This document shows, piece by piece, positions 6,097 through 14,334 of a DNA stretch of 41,890 nt (its first letter is position 1; each line of letters starts with the position of its first letter). This stretch comes from an uncultured Clostridia bacterium (GTDB lineage: Bacteria; Bacillota; Clostridia; UBA1381): NCBI GenBank assembly GCA_934486495.1, contig CAKSPW010000015.1, positions 1 to 41,890 of the forward strand, read 5' to 3'. Under the pieces are notes generated by a model. The model saw only the letters and a program-made list of their open reading frames with translations, searched no databases and had not been told where the DNA came from. The position numbers and the translations under genes are program-made.

Positions 6097-8637
6097 TCAG
6101 CTTTCTATCAAGCCGTATTTAATTTTAACTCTTTCGAGCTTTTCACACATCGGTTCTGCGGCAATCCATAGAAAGAACACGGTTGAAAGCGCATGAATCA
6201 AGTCAAACGGGAATCCGACAACATATGAAGACATTATCATCTTAAAATTAACTGCCGACTGCGTTGTTATAACCGATGACGGATTCATTATTCCGCCGTA
6301 TATTAAAAACGTCGATAAAAATCCGAACACGCAAAAGCTCTCTCTTGATTTTTTTATCAGTCCGCTCCCGAACACTATGCCCGACAAAAAACCGATTATC
6401 CCGAAAGAAAACATCTGCCACGGTGTCCACGGTCCTTGACCGAAAAGAAAATTGGAAACAAACGCACCGACTGCACCGACAAGAAATCCGGCCTCTCCTC
6501 CGAAGCATACACCCGATATTATAACCATTGCGGCAACCGGTTTAAACTGCGGAAACGGTGCAAAAACCTCTCTCCCGGCAACGCAAAGAGCGCACAGCAC
6601 GCTGATTATTATAAGCTCTCTTGCCTGTGGCTTTCTTCCCTCAAACACGAACGCAAACGGCATCATTGCCTCTAATATAATAAGCAGACTGATAAAATAG
6701 TATTTTCTGTCGTCCAGAAACACAATCCCTGCCATAGCGGTAATCGGTATAAGAAAAAGTACGGCAACCGCTGCGGCAACAGTTCTTTTTGACGCTTTAC
6801 GCTTTGATTTTACATTTGTAACGCCTATTTTTTTCTTGGGTGCGCACAAAAGACATCCGACAACCAAAAATACACTGCTTATAATTTCCGCAACAACCGA
6901 TTTCCCTTTTAAATATACAAATGCAAATACAAAAAACAAAAGAATAAAAGCGCCTCCGGCTATCTCTTTAATTCCAAAGCTTTTTTTCTCTTTTTTTTTC
7001 ACACCCTTGTCGCTCGGCGGATTATAAGGGCTGATATTCTCGTCCGCTTCATCACATCCGAGAGCTTTTAAAATATCACCCTCAAGGATTGCCCCGGGCA
7101 AAATACCTCTTGCCATTGCAGCGGCCGCCGTTGTGTAAAAACTCATACCTCCGAAAAACCGTCTCGGCGTATCGCAAGCCGCTGTCCTGCCGTCAAAAAG
7201 CATTGCACATCTGTCGGAAATGCTTGCCGAAAACTCAATATCATGAGATACCGTTATAATGGTTTTTCCGCTTTTTTTAAGACTTTTAAATATTAGCGCA
7301 AGCTTTTTCTTATAATACGCATCAAGTCCCTTTGCAGGCTCGTCAAGAATAAGAATATCCGGATTCGTCAAAAGCACAATCGCAAGCGCCGCCCTCTGCT
7401 GTTCTCCGCCCGAAAGGTCATACGGATGCTTATCCGTCAAACCGTCGAGCCCGCACAAACTCACCGTATAATTTATCTTACATATATCGCACGAAACAGC
7501 CTCAAGCTCCGCCATAACGGTTTTTCTCGTAAAAAGGCTTTGAGGATTTTGAGTGAGCACCGCCGTGCGCATCCCGTCGGCAACAATAACCTTGCCTCGA
7601 TACGGTCCAAGCACTCCGCCGAGCATTCCGAGAAGCGTTGTCTTTCCTGCTCCGTTTTCTCCGAGTATCGAAAATATTTCTCCTTTTCTCACCTTAAGCG
7701 AAATGCCTTTTATAATATCAGGCTCGTTTTTTTCGTATCTGAACCATACCTCCCTAACCTCAACCGCTGTTTTGTCTTCAACAGAGGCGTTTTCCGAAAA
7801 CACGGCATGACGGTCTGGTTCTTTCTCAGTCAGCCAGCTTCTGCCCTCTCTTATGTTTACGGGGCACTCTCCGTCTGCGCCGCTTTTGTAAAAAATCCGC
7901 ATAGGAGTTGGAAATGAAAGCAGCATATCGGTGTTTTTCAGCATCGTGCCAACCTCGCGCGGCGGTGCATCCGCAATAATCTCACCGTTATCCATCACAA
8001 CAACACGGTCAGCCTTTTCAAACACATTTTCCGTTCTGTGCTCGCAAAGAATAACCGTAACTCCCGTTTCACGATTTATTCGGTATACCGCCTCGGAAAA
8101 TTCACGTGCGGCAATGGGGTCAAGCTGTCCGGTCGGCTCATCAAGTATAAGCACGGACGGCTCGCAAATCATTGCAGACGCAAGATTTACAAGCTGTTTT
8201 TGACCTCCCGAAAGCTCTGATATATTTTTGTGAAAAAGCTGCTGTATTCCGAAAAAAGATGATATTTCCGAAACTTTTGCACGTATTTTATCTCTCGGAT
8301 ATGACAAGCTCTCAAGAGTAAAAGCAAGCTCGTGCCAAACCTTGTCGCACACAATTTGATTATCGGGATTTTGCATCACAAATCCTATGTTTTGCGCCTG
8401 CTCCCTTGCGCTGAGAGATAAAATATCCTTACCGCCGAACAGTATTTTGCCGTTTCGCTTGCCGTGGGGTGCAATGACAGGCTTTAAAAGCCGCAAAAGC
8501 GTTGTTTTTCCACAGCCGGATTTTCCGCACAGCACAATAAATTCGCCGTCTGACACCGTAAGAGATACATTGCGAAGTGCCGAATTTTCACACATAGGAT
8601 ATGTAAAGCTTAAATTTTCGATTTTAATTTTTTCCAA
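6097..8637 (-). CDS. ECF transporter fusion: two ATPase domains plus membrane S component
   Basis: This is a tripartite polypeptide of about 846 residues. The first ABC ATPase (about 1-235) has GKSGCGKTT near 38-46, LSGGQ near 142 and VLILDEP near 162. The second (about 290-505) has GENGAGKTT near 326-334, LSGGEQQR near 408 and ILILDEP near 428. A charged linker is followed by four hydrophobic segments (about 560-665) and then a six-helix S-component-like domain (about 675-830) with GREVFAPFPQFKP and FGQGPWTPWQMFSFG. ECF modules use two ATPases, a T protein and a substrate-binding S protein, usually as separate chains; here A, A' and S are joined. The T gene overlaps upstream. The start chosen is TTG at 8637, six bases after GGGAGGT; an in-frame ATG at 8652 has no ribosome site. 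The substrate is probably a corrinoid, inferred from the neighbours. Confidence 0.87.
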   Translation of the reverse strand: MEKIKIENLSFTYPMCENSALRNVSLTVSDGEFIVLCGKSGCGKTTLLRLLKPVIAPHGKRNGKILFGGKDILSLSAREQAQNIGFVMQNPDNQIVCDKVWHELAFTLESLSYPRDKIRAKVSEISSFFGIQQLFHKNISELSGGQKQLVNLASAMICEPSVLILDEPTGQLDPIAAREFSEAVYRINRETGVTVILCEHRTENVFEKADRVVVMDNGEIIADAPPREVGTMLKNTDMLLSFPTPMRIFYKSGADGECPVNIREGRSWLTEKEPDRHAVFSENASVEDKTAVEVREVWFRYEKNEPDIIKGISLKVRKGEIFSILGENGAGKTTLLGMLGGVLGPYRGKVIVADGMRTAVLTQNPQSLFTRKTVMAELEAVSCDICKINYTVSLCGLDGLTDKHPYDLSGGEQQRAALAIVLLTNPDILILDEPAKGLDAYYKKKLALIFKSLKKSGKTIITVSHDIEFSASISDRCAMLFDGRTAACDTPRRFFGGMSFYTTAAAAMARGILPGAILEGDILKALGCDEADENISPYNPPSDKGVKKKEKKSFGIKEIAGGAFILLFFVFAFVYLKGKSVVAEIISSVFLVVGCLLCAPKKKIGVTNVKSKRKASKRTVAAAVAVLFLIPITAMAGIVFLDDRKYYFISLLIILEAMMPFAFVFEGRKPQARELIIISVLCALCVAGREVFAPFPQFKPVAAMVIISGVCFGGEAGFLVGAVGAFVSNFLFGQGPWTPWQMFSFGIIGFLSGIVFGSGLIKKSRESFCVFGFLSTFLIYGGIMNPSSVITTQSAVNFKMIMSSYVVGFPFDLIHALSTVFFLWIAAEPMCEKLERVKIKYGLIES

Positions 8638-9485
8638 CGCAATACCTCCCATATTTCAATAATAATCGGTGCAGCAGAAAAAAGTGCATAAACGGCAAAG
8701 ACGCTTATAAAGTAAGCGGAACGCTCCGCATGGCTGAATGTAGGAAAAAACGCAAAACGAAACGCACCCTTCAAACAGCCGATAAATATATAAACCCCTC
8801 CGCATATAACTGCCCAAAGCATAAAAAAATCACGTCTTTCAAACACATAATTTGTGTACGCAACACGTTTCCCGCTGCCGAAGCCTCGGCTTTTCATACT
8901 GTCCGCCGTATCAATTGAGTTTTCAAAACACCACGTAAGCATTGCTGAAACGATCTTTATACCGTCCTTAATTTTTCCGAACGTGCCGTGCGTTTTTTCG
9001 CCGTGCAATGCTCTCTGTGCAAGCGATATTTCTCTTAAATGCTCCTTAAATCGAGGTATAAATCTCAGTGTCATTGATATAATAAGCGAAAACGACGGTG
9101 ATATTCTGCCGAAAATATACATGATTTTGTCACCGGTCATTATTTTATTAAAGCATGAAAACCAAAATATTACGGCTGCGAGCATTGCCACCGAAGCACA
9201 GCCGCTGCATATTGACTCAAGCGTCAGCGGATTGCCGTTGGGAAAATAAGCCAAAACGGTCTGCCCCTCATGATTAAAAAGCGGATTTATAACCGCAGCC
9301 AACACCGCAAGCGGAATTACAAATTTTACGTTTTCCCGAAGCGCCTTTCTGCCGCCGATAATCACCGAATACGCAAAAGATGACAAAACGCTTATCGCAA
9401 GACACAAAGGATTTAAAAAAAACATTGAAAAGCCTATCACAAAGGCAAAATATATAAAACTCAATGCCGGATGATATGCCTGCAT
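8610..9485 (-). CDS. ecfT: ECF transporter T component (CbiQ/EcfT family)
   Basis: The 291-residue membrane protein has four or more hydrophobic N-terminal segments, a conserved NPLF turn (residues 67-70), and the cytoplasmic coupling region typical of EcfT. The coupling helices contain AQRAL (about 156-160) and DSMKSRGFG (about 195-203), corresponding to the Ala-Arg-Gly motifs that contact the ATPase pair. EcfT passes the ATPase movement to the S component so that it topples in the membrane. The gene ends 28 bases inside the downstream fused ATPase/S gene, so the two are translationally coupled. It follows the DUF4430 gene by 20 bases. Together the two genes supply all the parts of a dedicated ECF importer. 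Confidence 0.92.
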   Translation of the reverse strand: MQAYHPALSFIYFAFVIGFSMFFLNPLCLAISVLSSFAYSVIIGGRKALRENVKFVIPLAVLAAVINPLFNHEGQTVLAYFPNGNPLTLESICSGCASVAMLAAVIFWFSCFNKIMTGDKIMYIFGRISPSFSLIISMTLRFIPRFKEHLREISLAQRALHGEKTHGTFGKIKDGIKIVSAMLTWCFENSIDTADSMKSRGFGSGKRVAYTNYVFERRDFFMLWAVICGGVYIFIGCLKGAFRFAFFPTFSHAERSAYFISVFAVYALFSAAPIIIEIWEVLRWKKLKSKI

Positions 9486-9505
9486 ATTCCGTCCTCCGTC
9501 AAATT

Positions 9506-10243
9506 TTATTCGTCTTTTTGACCTGTGCCGCCGCCTATATCGGCACCCAAATCACACGTGTACAGCCATTCTATCCTGTCACCGCTGCTGACGGTGTACT
9601 TAGAACAGCCGAAATTCGGAAACTCGCCGTTTACTCTGTACATCCAGCCCGACAGTTCTCCGCAGTCAAACTCGTAAATGTTTGCTATCCCCTCTATATA
9701 CGCACTTTTATAAACGGGAGTGTTCACAAACTCCATATGTATTTTATTCTTTTTCATTTCCCGGCGCAAAATGTTAAATACACTCTCACCCTCATTAAAT
9801 TCGACCTCTTGCTCGGGGTAAATAACTCCGTCCTTGGGTACAATATCGGTTTTGGATTTTACAAGCCTGTCCATATTATTTAAAATCGTGTCGCATCTGA
9901 CGCTGAGCGTGCATTTGTTAGCTACATCCGTTTCCGTTGGCTCTGCTGTTATTTCGGGTTTTATTTCCTCGGCTTTTGCAGGTGCCTGCGTCGGAGATTC
10001 CGTTTGCACAACTTCCGATTTTTCTTCTGCTTTCGGTGTACTTTCCGGAGCAGGCGCCAAAACGGATTGCCCCGTTGCTTGCGGCGGCAGCGTCTGGGTT
10101 TCGCTTATATTCGGTGATACCGACTCCGTAGCCGCAACAGGCAAATCACTTTCTTTCGGCTTGCTCCCGCCGAATACAAAAGCAAAAACCAAAACAAGCA
10201 TCGTTAATGCCGCAAATATAATCCTGTTTTTATACTTTTCCAA
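9506..10243 (-). CDS. Membrane-anchored DUF4430 (transcobalamin C-terminal-like) protein
   Basis: The protein has 245 residues. Residues 8-25 form one hydrophobic membrane anchor. Residues 27-108 are a Pro/Thr/Glu/Ala-rich spacer that would cross the cell wall. Residues 111-234 form a DUF4430 domain, with VEFNEGESVFNILRREM, YIEGIANIYEFDCGELSGWMY and the typical ending SSGDRIEWLYTCDLG. DUF4430 belongs to the transcobalamin C-terminal-like superfamily. Five cysteines (111, 117, 194, 213, 230) in the domain could form disulfides. The start is a TTG at 10243 with GGAGGA seven bases upstream. It lies between the toroid/SLH gene and ecfT. I infer a surface ligand-binding role, probably for cobalamin or another corrinoid, feeding the ECF importer. 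Confidence 0.8.
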   Translation of the reverse strand: MEKYKNRIIFAALTMLVLVFAFVFGGSKPKESDLPVAATESVSPNISETQTLPPQATGQSVLAPAPESTPKAEEKSEVVQTESPTQAPAKAEEIKPEITAEPTETDVANKCTLSVRCDTILNNMDRLVKSKTDIVPKDGVIYPEQEVEFNEGESVFNILRREMKKNKIHMEFVNTPVYKSAYIEGIANIYEFDCGELSGWMYRVNGEFPNFGCSKYTVSSGDRIEWLYTCDLGADIGGGTGQKDE

Positions 10244-10259
10244 ACAATCTTCCTCCGTG

Positions 10260-11765
10260 TTATATCAAATGAGCCTTATGCATCATGTTGTAAATCATAA
10301 CTGCTATTTCGCTTCTTGTCACATTTTCATCGGGATTTATAAATTCTCTTTCGGGGCAAATACCCAAGTCTATGCAAAAAGCCGCACTCTCCGCTGCCCA
10401 CGAGCTTATCTGTGTATAATCCTCATAAACGGACAAAACATCACGAACAGCGTCTTTATCATATTCTCCGCCGACACCCAAAAGCCTTGCCGCACGCATA
10501 ACCATGCACATCGCCTCCTGGCGTGTAATTGTGCCGCCCGGATTAAACAAATTATCCGATACACCGTTTACAATTCCGCTTTCAAACGCAGCGGAAACGG
10601 CTCCGTAAAACCAATCACCCTGCGTAACGTCATCAAATTTATTTACCGACTTTTCCTCAAGTCCCACACTGCGCACGGTTATTGCCGCAAACTCCGCACG
10701 TGTCATTGTATTGTCGGGCGCAAACATATCATCGCCCATTCCGTTTATTATTCCTTTTTTTGCAAGAGAAATAATTTCCTTTGCTCCGTCGTCAACATCC
10801 GAAAAATGTATTTCATCTTTTGCTTCATCATTCTTTTTATCCGCCGTCAAAAGACTGTTTTTTTCTTCATCGGACGGCCTGTAAATACCGCTCATTCCGT
10901 TTTTTTCACGTTTCATTGCCGAAAGTGCGCAAAACGCCTGCTCGGTTGCCATTAGATTTTCTTGATCGGTATGATTAAAGCTTCCGTTTTCGTTTGAATA
11001 TGAAAGCAAATTATCGACAAGCGTATTTCCGCCCTTTACAAATCTTTCATCATCAAGCGGAATATTAAGACTGCACAGCGCTATTATAACCTGAGCCGTG
11101 CTTTCGCAATTTTCGACATCTCCGCTTACAAATCCTCCGCTTTGTGTCTGTGCGTTCGACAAAAAGTCAATACCCCATTTAATCGCCGTTTCTTCCTCCG
11201 GATATTCCGACAGCGCACAAAGCGCCATAGCCGTCAAATCCACATCAGACGCACCGCCGCCGAACGACCAGCCGCCGTCATCATTTTGCGCCGCCAAAAT
11301 ATTGTTTTTATACACACGGCATATGTTTTCGGGTGCATAATCACCGCTGTTTAAAGCAATTAAGGCCCAAACAGAGCCGTTTATGCCCTGCCAAGCTGTC
11401 TTTTCCGTATCAAGAAGCGGAAGCGTTAAATCAAATCCGCCGAAGGAACGGGGATTTTCTCCGATTGCATTAAGCGCCAAAACCACCCTCGAATACTCCG
11501 TGTATTTTCTTTCATGAAGCACTCCGCCCTTTTCCGTAACATATTCGAGCGCATTATCTCTATATCTGTTGAAATATCCGTCCGGAACATTTTCTCCGCT
11601 CGACGCAAGCGCAATTACTCCCCATTCACCGCCGATTGATGAAACAGTCGGATTCTGCACGGTTTTGCACACATATTCCGCAGTTTTTTTAAGCTCGGAA
11701 TCATTGTCAGCAAAAGCGCTGACGGGTAAAACCAAAAATAAAAGCAAACAAATAAAACGTTTCAT
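10260..11765 (-). CDS. Secreted prenyltransferase-like toroid protein with three SLH domains
   Basis: The 501-residue protein has a signal peptide (1-19, ending AFA). Residues about 25-290 contain repeats of the prenyltransferase/squalene-oxidase alpha-alpha toroid type, for example GEWGVIALASSGE, SVWALIALNSGDY, QNDDGGWSFGGGASDVDLTAMALCAL and NAQTQSGGF. This is the fold of the N-terminal barrel of transcobalamin and intrinsic factor. Three SLH domains (about 318-375, 376-435, 440-501) follow, with FAPDNTMTRAEFA, FNPGGTITRQEA and INPDENVTRSEIA. SLH domains bind pyruvylated wall polymer, so the toroid would be displayed on the cell surface. It is the first gene of the ECF operon. Enzymatic cyclase activity is unlikely because the DxDD-type motif is not apparent. 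A corrinoid-binding role is inferred. Confidence 0.82.
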   Translation of the reverse strand: MKRFICLLLFLVLPVSAFADNDSELKKTAEYVCKTVQNPTVSSIGGEWGVIALASSGENVPDGYFNRYRDNALEYVTEKGGVLHERKYTEYSRVVLALNAIGENPRSFGGFDLTLPLLDTEKTAWQGINGSVWALIALNSGDYAPENICRVYKNNILAAQNDDGGWSFGGGASDVDLTAMALCALSEYPEEETAIKWGIDFLSNAQTQSGGFVSGDVENCESTAQVIIALCSLNIPLDDERFVKGGNTLVDNLLSYSNENGSFNHTDQENLMATEQAFCALSAMKREKNGMSGIYRPSDEEKNSLLTADKKNDEAKDEIHFSDVDDGAKEIISLAKKGIINGMGDDMFAPDNTMTRAEFAAITVRSVGLEEKSVNKFDDVTQGDWFYGAVSAAFESGIVNGVSDNLFNPGGTITRQEAMCMVMRAARLLGVGGEYDKDAVRDVLSVYEDYTQISSWAAESAAFCIDLGICPEREFINPDENVTRSEIAVMIYNMMHKAHLI

Positions 11766-11854
11766 ATAAAATCCCTCAAATCAAAAAGCCGCAACAGAGC
11801 GTCTTTGAACTGCCGCAGCGATTGTACTTTAGTAAGCCGTCATCTGACACATAT

Positions 11855-11883
11855 AGTATAACATAATTCTTTGAGTAAGGCAA
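11855..11883 (-). promoter_or_regulatory. Promoter of the toroid/ECF operon
   Basis: On the minus strand TTGCCT (11883-11878) and TATACT (11860-11855) are 17 bases apart. The leader to the ATG at 11765 is about 80 bases. I see no cobalamin riboswitch core (no GCCACTG box) in it. Confidence 0.6.
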
Positions 11884-11970
11884 TACATAAATCAAACAAA
11901 ATTTAAAGTAAATCATATATTGGCGGTGTACATATTTTTTATGCAATTTATATAATTTACGAAAAAGGTA

Positions 11971-11999
11971 TTGAATTCTTTCTAAAAGTATGATATAAT
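11971..11999 (+). promoter_or_regulatory. Promoter of the amino acid ABC transporter operon
   Basis: TTGAAT (11971-11976) and TATAAT (11994-11999) are separated by 17 bases. The start near 12006 leaves a leader of about 50 bases before the ATG at 12055. Confidence 0.75.
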
Positions 12000-12054
12000 A
12001 TTGTTTGGATTATATTTATATGTTAATAAAAGACAGAAAGGATTGGTAAAAAAA

Positions 12055-12807
12055 ATGAAGTTTAAAAAAGTTTTATGCGCAGCGCTTGCGCTTGTATCAT
12101 GCATGAGCTTGGCATCATGCGGAGAAAAACCAACAGAAAAGTACATAATTTCATCTGACAGCTCATTCGCACCGTTTGAATTTCTCGATGAGGAAAAAGG
12201 TGTGTATACCGGCGTTGATATGGATTTGGTGGCAGCTATTGCCGAAGATCAGAAATTTGAGTATGAAATGAAGAATGAAGGCTTTAAGGCAGCCATGGGC
12301 TCTGTTCAGTCCGGTCAGTCGGACGCTATGATTGCAGGTATGTCCATAAGCGACGAAAGAAAGCAAACATTTGACTTCTCCGATTCATATTTTGATGACG
12401 GACAAATCCTTGTTACAACTCCCGACAGCGATATAAAGTCAGAGGCTGACTTAAAGGGTAAAAAGGTTGCCGCTAAAAACGGAACTCTCAGCCTTGAATA
12501 TACAGAGTCGATTAAAGACAAATACGGATTTGAAATTTCATATTACGAAGATTCGCCGTCAATGTATCAGGCTGTAATCAGCGGTGTAAACGACGCTTGC
12601 TTTGAGGACTACTCGGTTATCGCATGGGCAATTAAGTCAGAGGGTGTAAAGCTTCATACAATCGGTGAGGTTATTAACCCGGCAGGCTACGGCTTCGCTG
12701 TAAAGAAGGGTGAAAATGCTGAGCTTATCGAAAAGTTCAACGCAGGTCTTAAGAATATTAAGGCTAACGGCAAGTATAAAGAAATACTTTCAAAATACGG
12801 TTATTAA
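12055..12807 (+). CDS. Polar amino acid ABC transporter, substrate-binding lipoprotein
   Basis: The 250-residue product has a lipoprotein signal ending LASC (Cys22). It is followed by a family 3 solute-binding fold: SSDSSFAPFEF, TGVDMDLVAAIAED, the ligand-gripping arginine region AGMSISDERKQTFDFSDSYF, and the hinge GKKVAAKNGTLS. This family captures polar amino acids such as glutamine, arginine, histidine or cystine outside the membrane. The ATG at 12055 is preferred over an upstream ATG at 12019 in the long frame because the lipoprotein signal begins here and AAGGA lies upstream. The permease and ATPase follow in the same direction. The exact amino acid cannot be read from the sequence. Confidence 0.92.
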   Translation: MKFKKVLCAALALVSCMSLASCGEKPTEKYIISSDSSFAPFEFLDEEKGVYTGVDMDLVAAIAEDQKFEYEMKNEGFKAAMGSVQSGQSDAMIAGMSISDERKQTFDFSDSYFDDGQILVTTPDSDIKSEADLKGKKVAAKNGTLSLEYTESIKDKYGFEISYYEDSPSMYQAVISGVNDACFEDYSVIAWAIKSEGVKLHTIGEVINPAGYGFAVKKGENAELIEKFNAGLKNIKANGKYKEILSKYGY

Positions 12808-12814
12808 TTAAGAA

Positions 12815-12855
12815 AAGGTCTGCCGAACAGCCGCATATACGGCAAGGCAGACCTT
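12815..12855 (+). terminator. Intercistronic hairpin between binding protein and permease
   Basis: AAGGTCTGCC (12815-12824) pairs perfectly with GGCAGACCTT (12846-12855). An inner GCCG/CGGC pair lies at 12830-12843. No long T-run follows, so it probably acts as a partial terminator or an mRNA 3' end stabiliser, giving more binding protein than permease. Confidence 0.7.
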
Positions 12856-12879
12856 AAATAAATATATGAGAGTGGTTAT

Positions 12880-13566
12880 ATGGATTTTAACAGAGTACTA
12901 ACAAATGCAACCGGAATGTTACTCTCCGGTGTAAAAATCACAGTTCTGATTTCCTTGTTTTCAATTGCAATCGGTATTGTTATAGGACTTTTATCGTGTC
13001 TTATGGATATATCGAAAAGCAAGGTATTGCAAGGAATTTCTAAAGCATATGTTTGGATTATCAGAGGTACGCCGATGATAGTACAGGCAATTTTCATATT
13101 TTACGGTATTCCGCAGCTTTTCAGAATGTTTGTGGGCAAGTTTACGTTTTCGCCGTTTTCGGCAGGAGTTATAACACTCAGCCTTAACGCTGGCGCATAC
13201 CTTTCCGAAATATTCAGAGGCGGAATAAACGCAGTTCCGAAAGGACAAATGGAGGCAGCAAGAAGTCTCGGCTTCAGTTACAGAAAATCCATGATGAAAA
13301 TTGTTCTGCCGCAGGCATTTAAAATTGCACTTCCGTCAATGGTAAACCAATTTATCATTACAATCAAGGATACGTCAATCCTCTCGGTTATAGGTCTTGC
13401 CGAGCTTACAAACAGAGCAAATACATATGTCGGAAAAACGTATCAATACTTTGAAACGTACTTGTTTGTTGCGGCGTATTACCTGATTGTTATTTCTATA
13501 CTGATGATTGTTTCTAAGCGTTTGGAGAATAAGATTAATTATGAAAGAAAAAGTAAAAGTAACTGA
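12880..13566 (+). CDS. Polar amino acid ABC transporter, permease
   Basis: The 228-residue integral membrane protein has about five hydrophobic segments. The N-terminal signature is LSGVKITVLISLFSIAIGIV, then IRGTPMIVQAIFIFYG, a hallmark of the His/Glu/Gln/Arg permease family. The EAA loop, GQMEAARSLGFSYRKSMMKI followed by VLPQA, docks with the ATPase. As a single permease gene it probably works as a homodimer. It follows the binding-protein gene across a stable hairpin and overlaps the ATPase gene by 26 bases, indicating coupled translation. Confidence 0.93.
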   Translation: MDFNRVLTNATGMLLSGVKITVLISLFSIAIGIVIGLLSCLMDISKSKVLQGISKAYVWIIRGTPMIVQAIFIFYGIPQLFRMFVGKFTFSPFSAGVITLSLNAGAYLSEIFRGGINAVPKGQMEAARSLGFSYRKSMMKIVLPQAFKIALPSMVNQFIITIKDTSILSVIGLAELTNRANTYVGKTYQYFETYLFVAAYYLIVISILMIVSKRLENKINYERKSKSN

Positions 13567-14272
13567 TTTGAAAAAAAGCTTTGGCAATACCCATGTATTA
13601 AAAGGTATTGACTTAACCGTCAAAGAGGGCGAGGTTGTATGCATTATCGGGCCGTCAGGTTCGGGGAAATCGACGCTTTTAAGATGTCTTAACAGACTCG
13701 AAGAGCCGACAAGCGGTACAATAATTGTCGATGACGTTGAAATTACTAACAAAAAAACCGATATTAACAAAGTAAGAGAAAATATCGGCATGGTTTTTCA
13801 AAGCTTTAACCTATTTGCGCATTTAACGGTGAAGAAAAATATTATGCTTGCACCGATGGATTTAAAAGGTATGTCAAAAGAGGAAGCCGAGAAAAAAGCC
13901 ATGGCTCTTTTAGAGCGTGTCGGATTAAGCGACAAGGCAAACTGCTATCCTCATCAATTATCGGGCGGTCAGCAGCAAAGAGTTGCAATTGCACGCTCGC
14001 TTGCCATGGACCCTGATATAATGTTGTTTGACGAACCGACAAGCGCACTTGACCCGGAAATGGTCGGTGAGGTTCTTGCCGTTATGAAGGAGCTTGCCTC
14101 CGGCGGTATGACTATGGCTGTCGTTACGCATGAAATGGGATTTGCACGTGAGGTTTCCGATAAGATACTGTTCCTTGACGGCGGATATGTTCTCGAAGAG
14201 GGTACTCCCGAGGAGGTATTCCAAAATCCGAAAAATCCGAGAACGGTAGACTTCTTAAACAAGGTTTTATAA
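13541..14272 (+). CDS. Polar amino acid ABC transporter, ATP-binding protein (GlnQ/HisP type)
   Basis: The 243-residue ATPase has Walker A GPSGSGKST (37-45), Q-loop IGMVFQSFNLFAHLTV, signature LSGGQQQRVAIARSLA, Walker B IMLFDEPTSALDPEM and switch histidine VVTHEMGFAREV. All are typical of the polar amino acid branch. The start is the ATG at 13541, inside the end of the permease gene. The longer reading upstream has no family match. The gene ends before a terminator at 14289-14320, closing a three-gene operon. Confidence 0.95.
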   Translation: MKEKVKVTDLKKSFGNTHVLKGIDLTVKEGEVVCIIGPSGSGKSTLLRCLNRLEEPTSGTIIVDDVEITNKKTDINKVRENIGMVFQSFNLFAHLTVKKNIMLAPMDLKGMSKEEAEKKAMALLERVGLSDKANCYPHQLSGGQQQRVAIARSLAMDPDIMLFDEPTSALDPEMVGEVLAVMKELASGGMTMAVVTHEMGFAREVSDKILFLDGGYVLEEGTPEEVFQNPKNPRTVDFLNKVL

Positions 14273-14288
14273 TCTTAAAGCATTACAC

Positions 14289-14320
14289 TTGGGGCATATA
14301 TTCGTATGCCTCAATTTATT
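14289..14320 (+). terminator. Rho-independent terminator of the ABC operon
   Basis: TTGGGGCATA (14289-14298) pairs with TATGCCTCAA (14305-14314) with one G-T wobble, followed by TTTATTTT. Confidence 0.75.
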
Positions 14321-14334
14321 TTGGGGGCGATGTT

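Noticed and set aside
8637..8652. ATG at 8652 as start of the ECF fusion gene
   Set aside because: That ATG overlaps the GGGAGGT ribosome site that serves the TTG at 8637 and has none of its own.
9834..10955. Long plus-strand open frame of 373 codons
   Set aside because: It lies opposite the DUF4430 and toroid/SLH genes, has low-complexity Ser/Val-rich sequence mirroring the Pro/Thr-rich linker, no ribosome site and no family match.
10260..11765. Functional squalene or terpene cyclase
   Set aside because: The toroid repeats are present, but no DxDD-type catalytic motif is visible and SLH domains place it outside the cell.
11766..12054. Cobalamin riboswitch
   Set aside because: No B12-box-like string or long structured leader; the leader is only about 80 bases.
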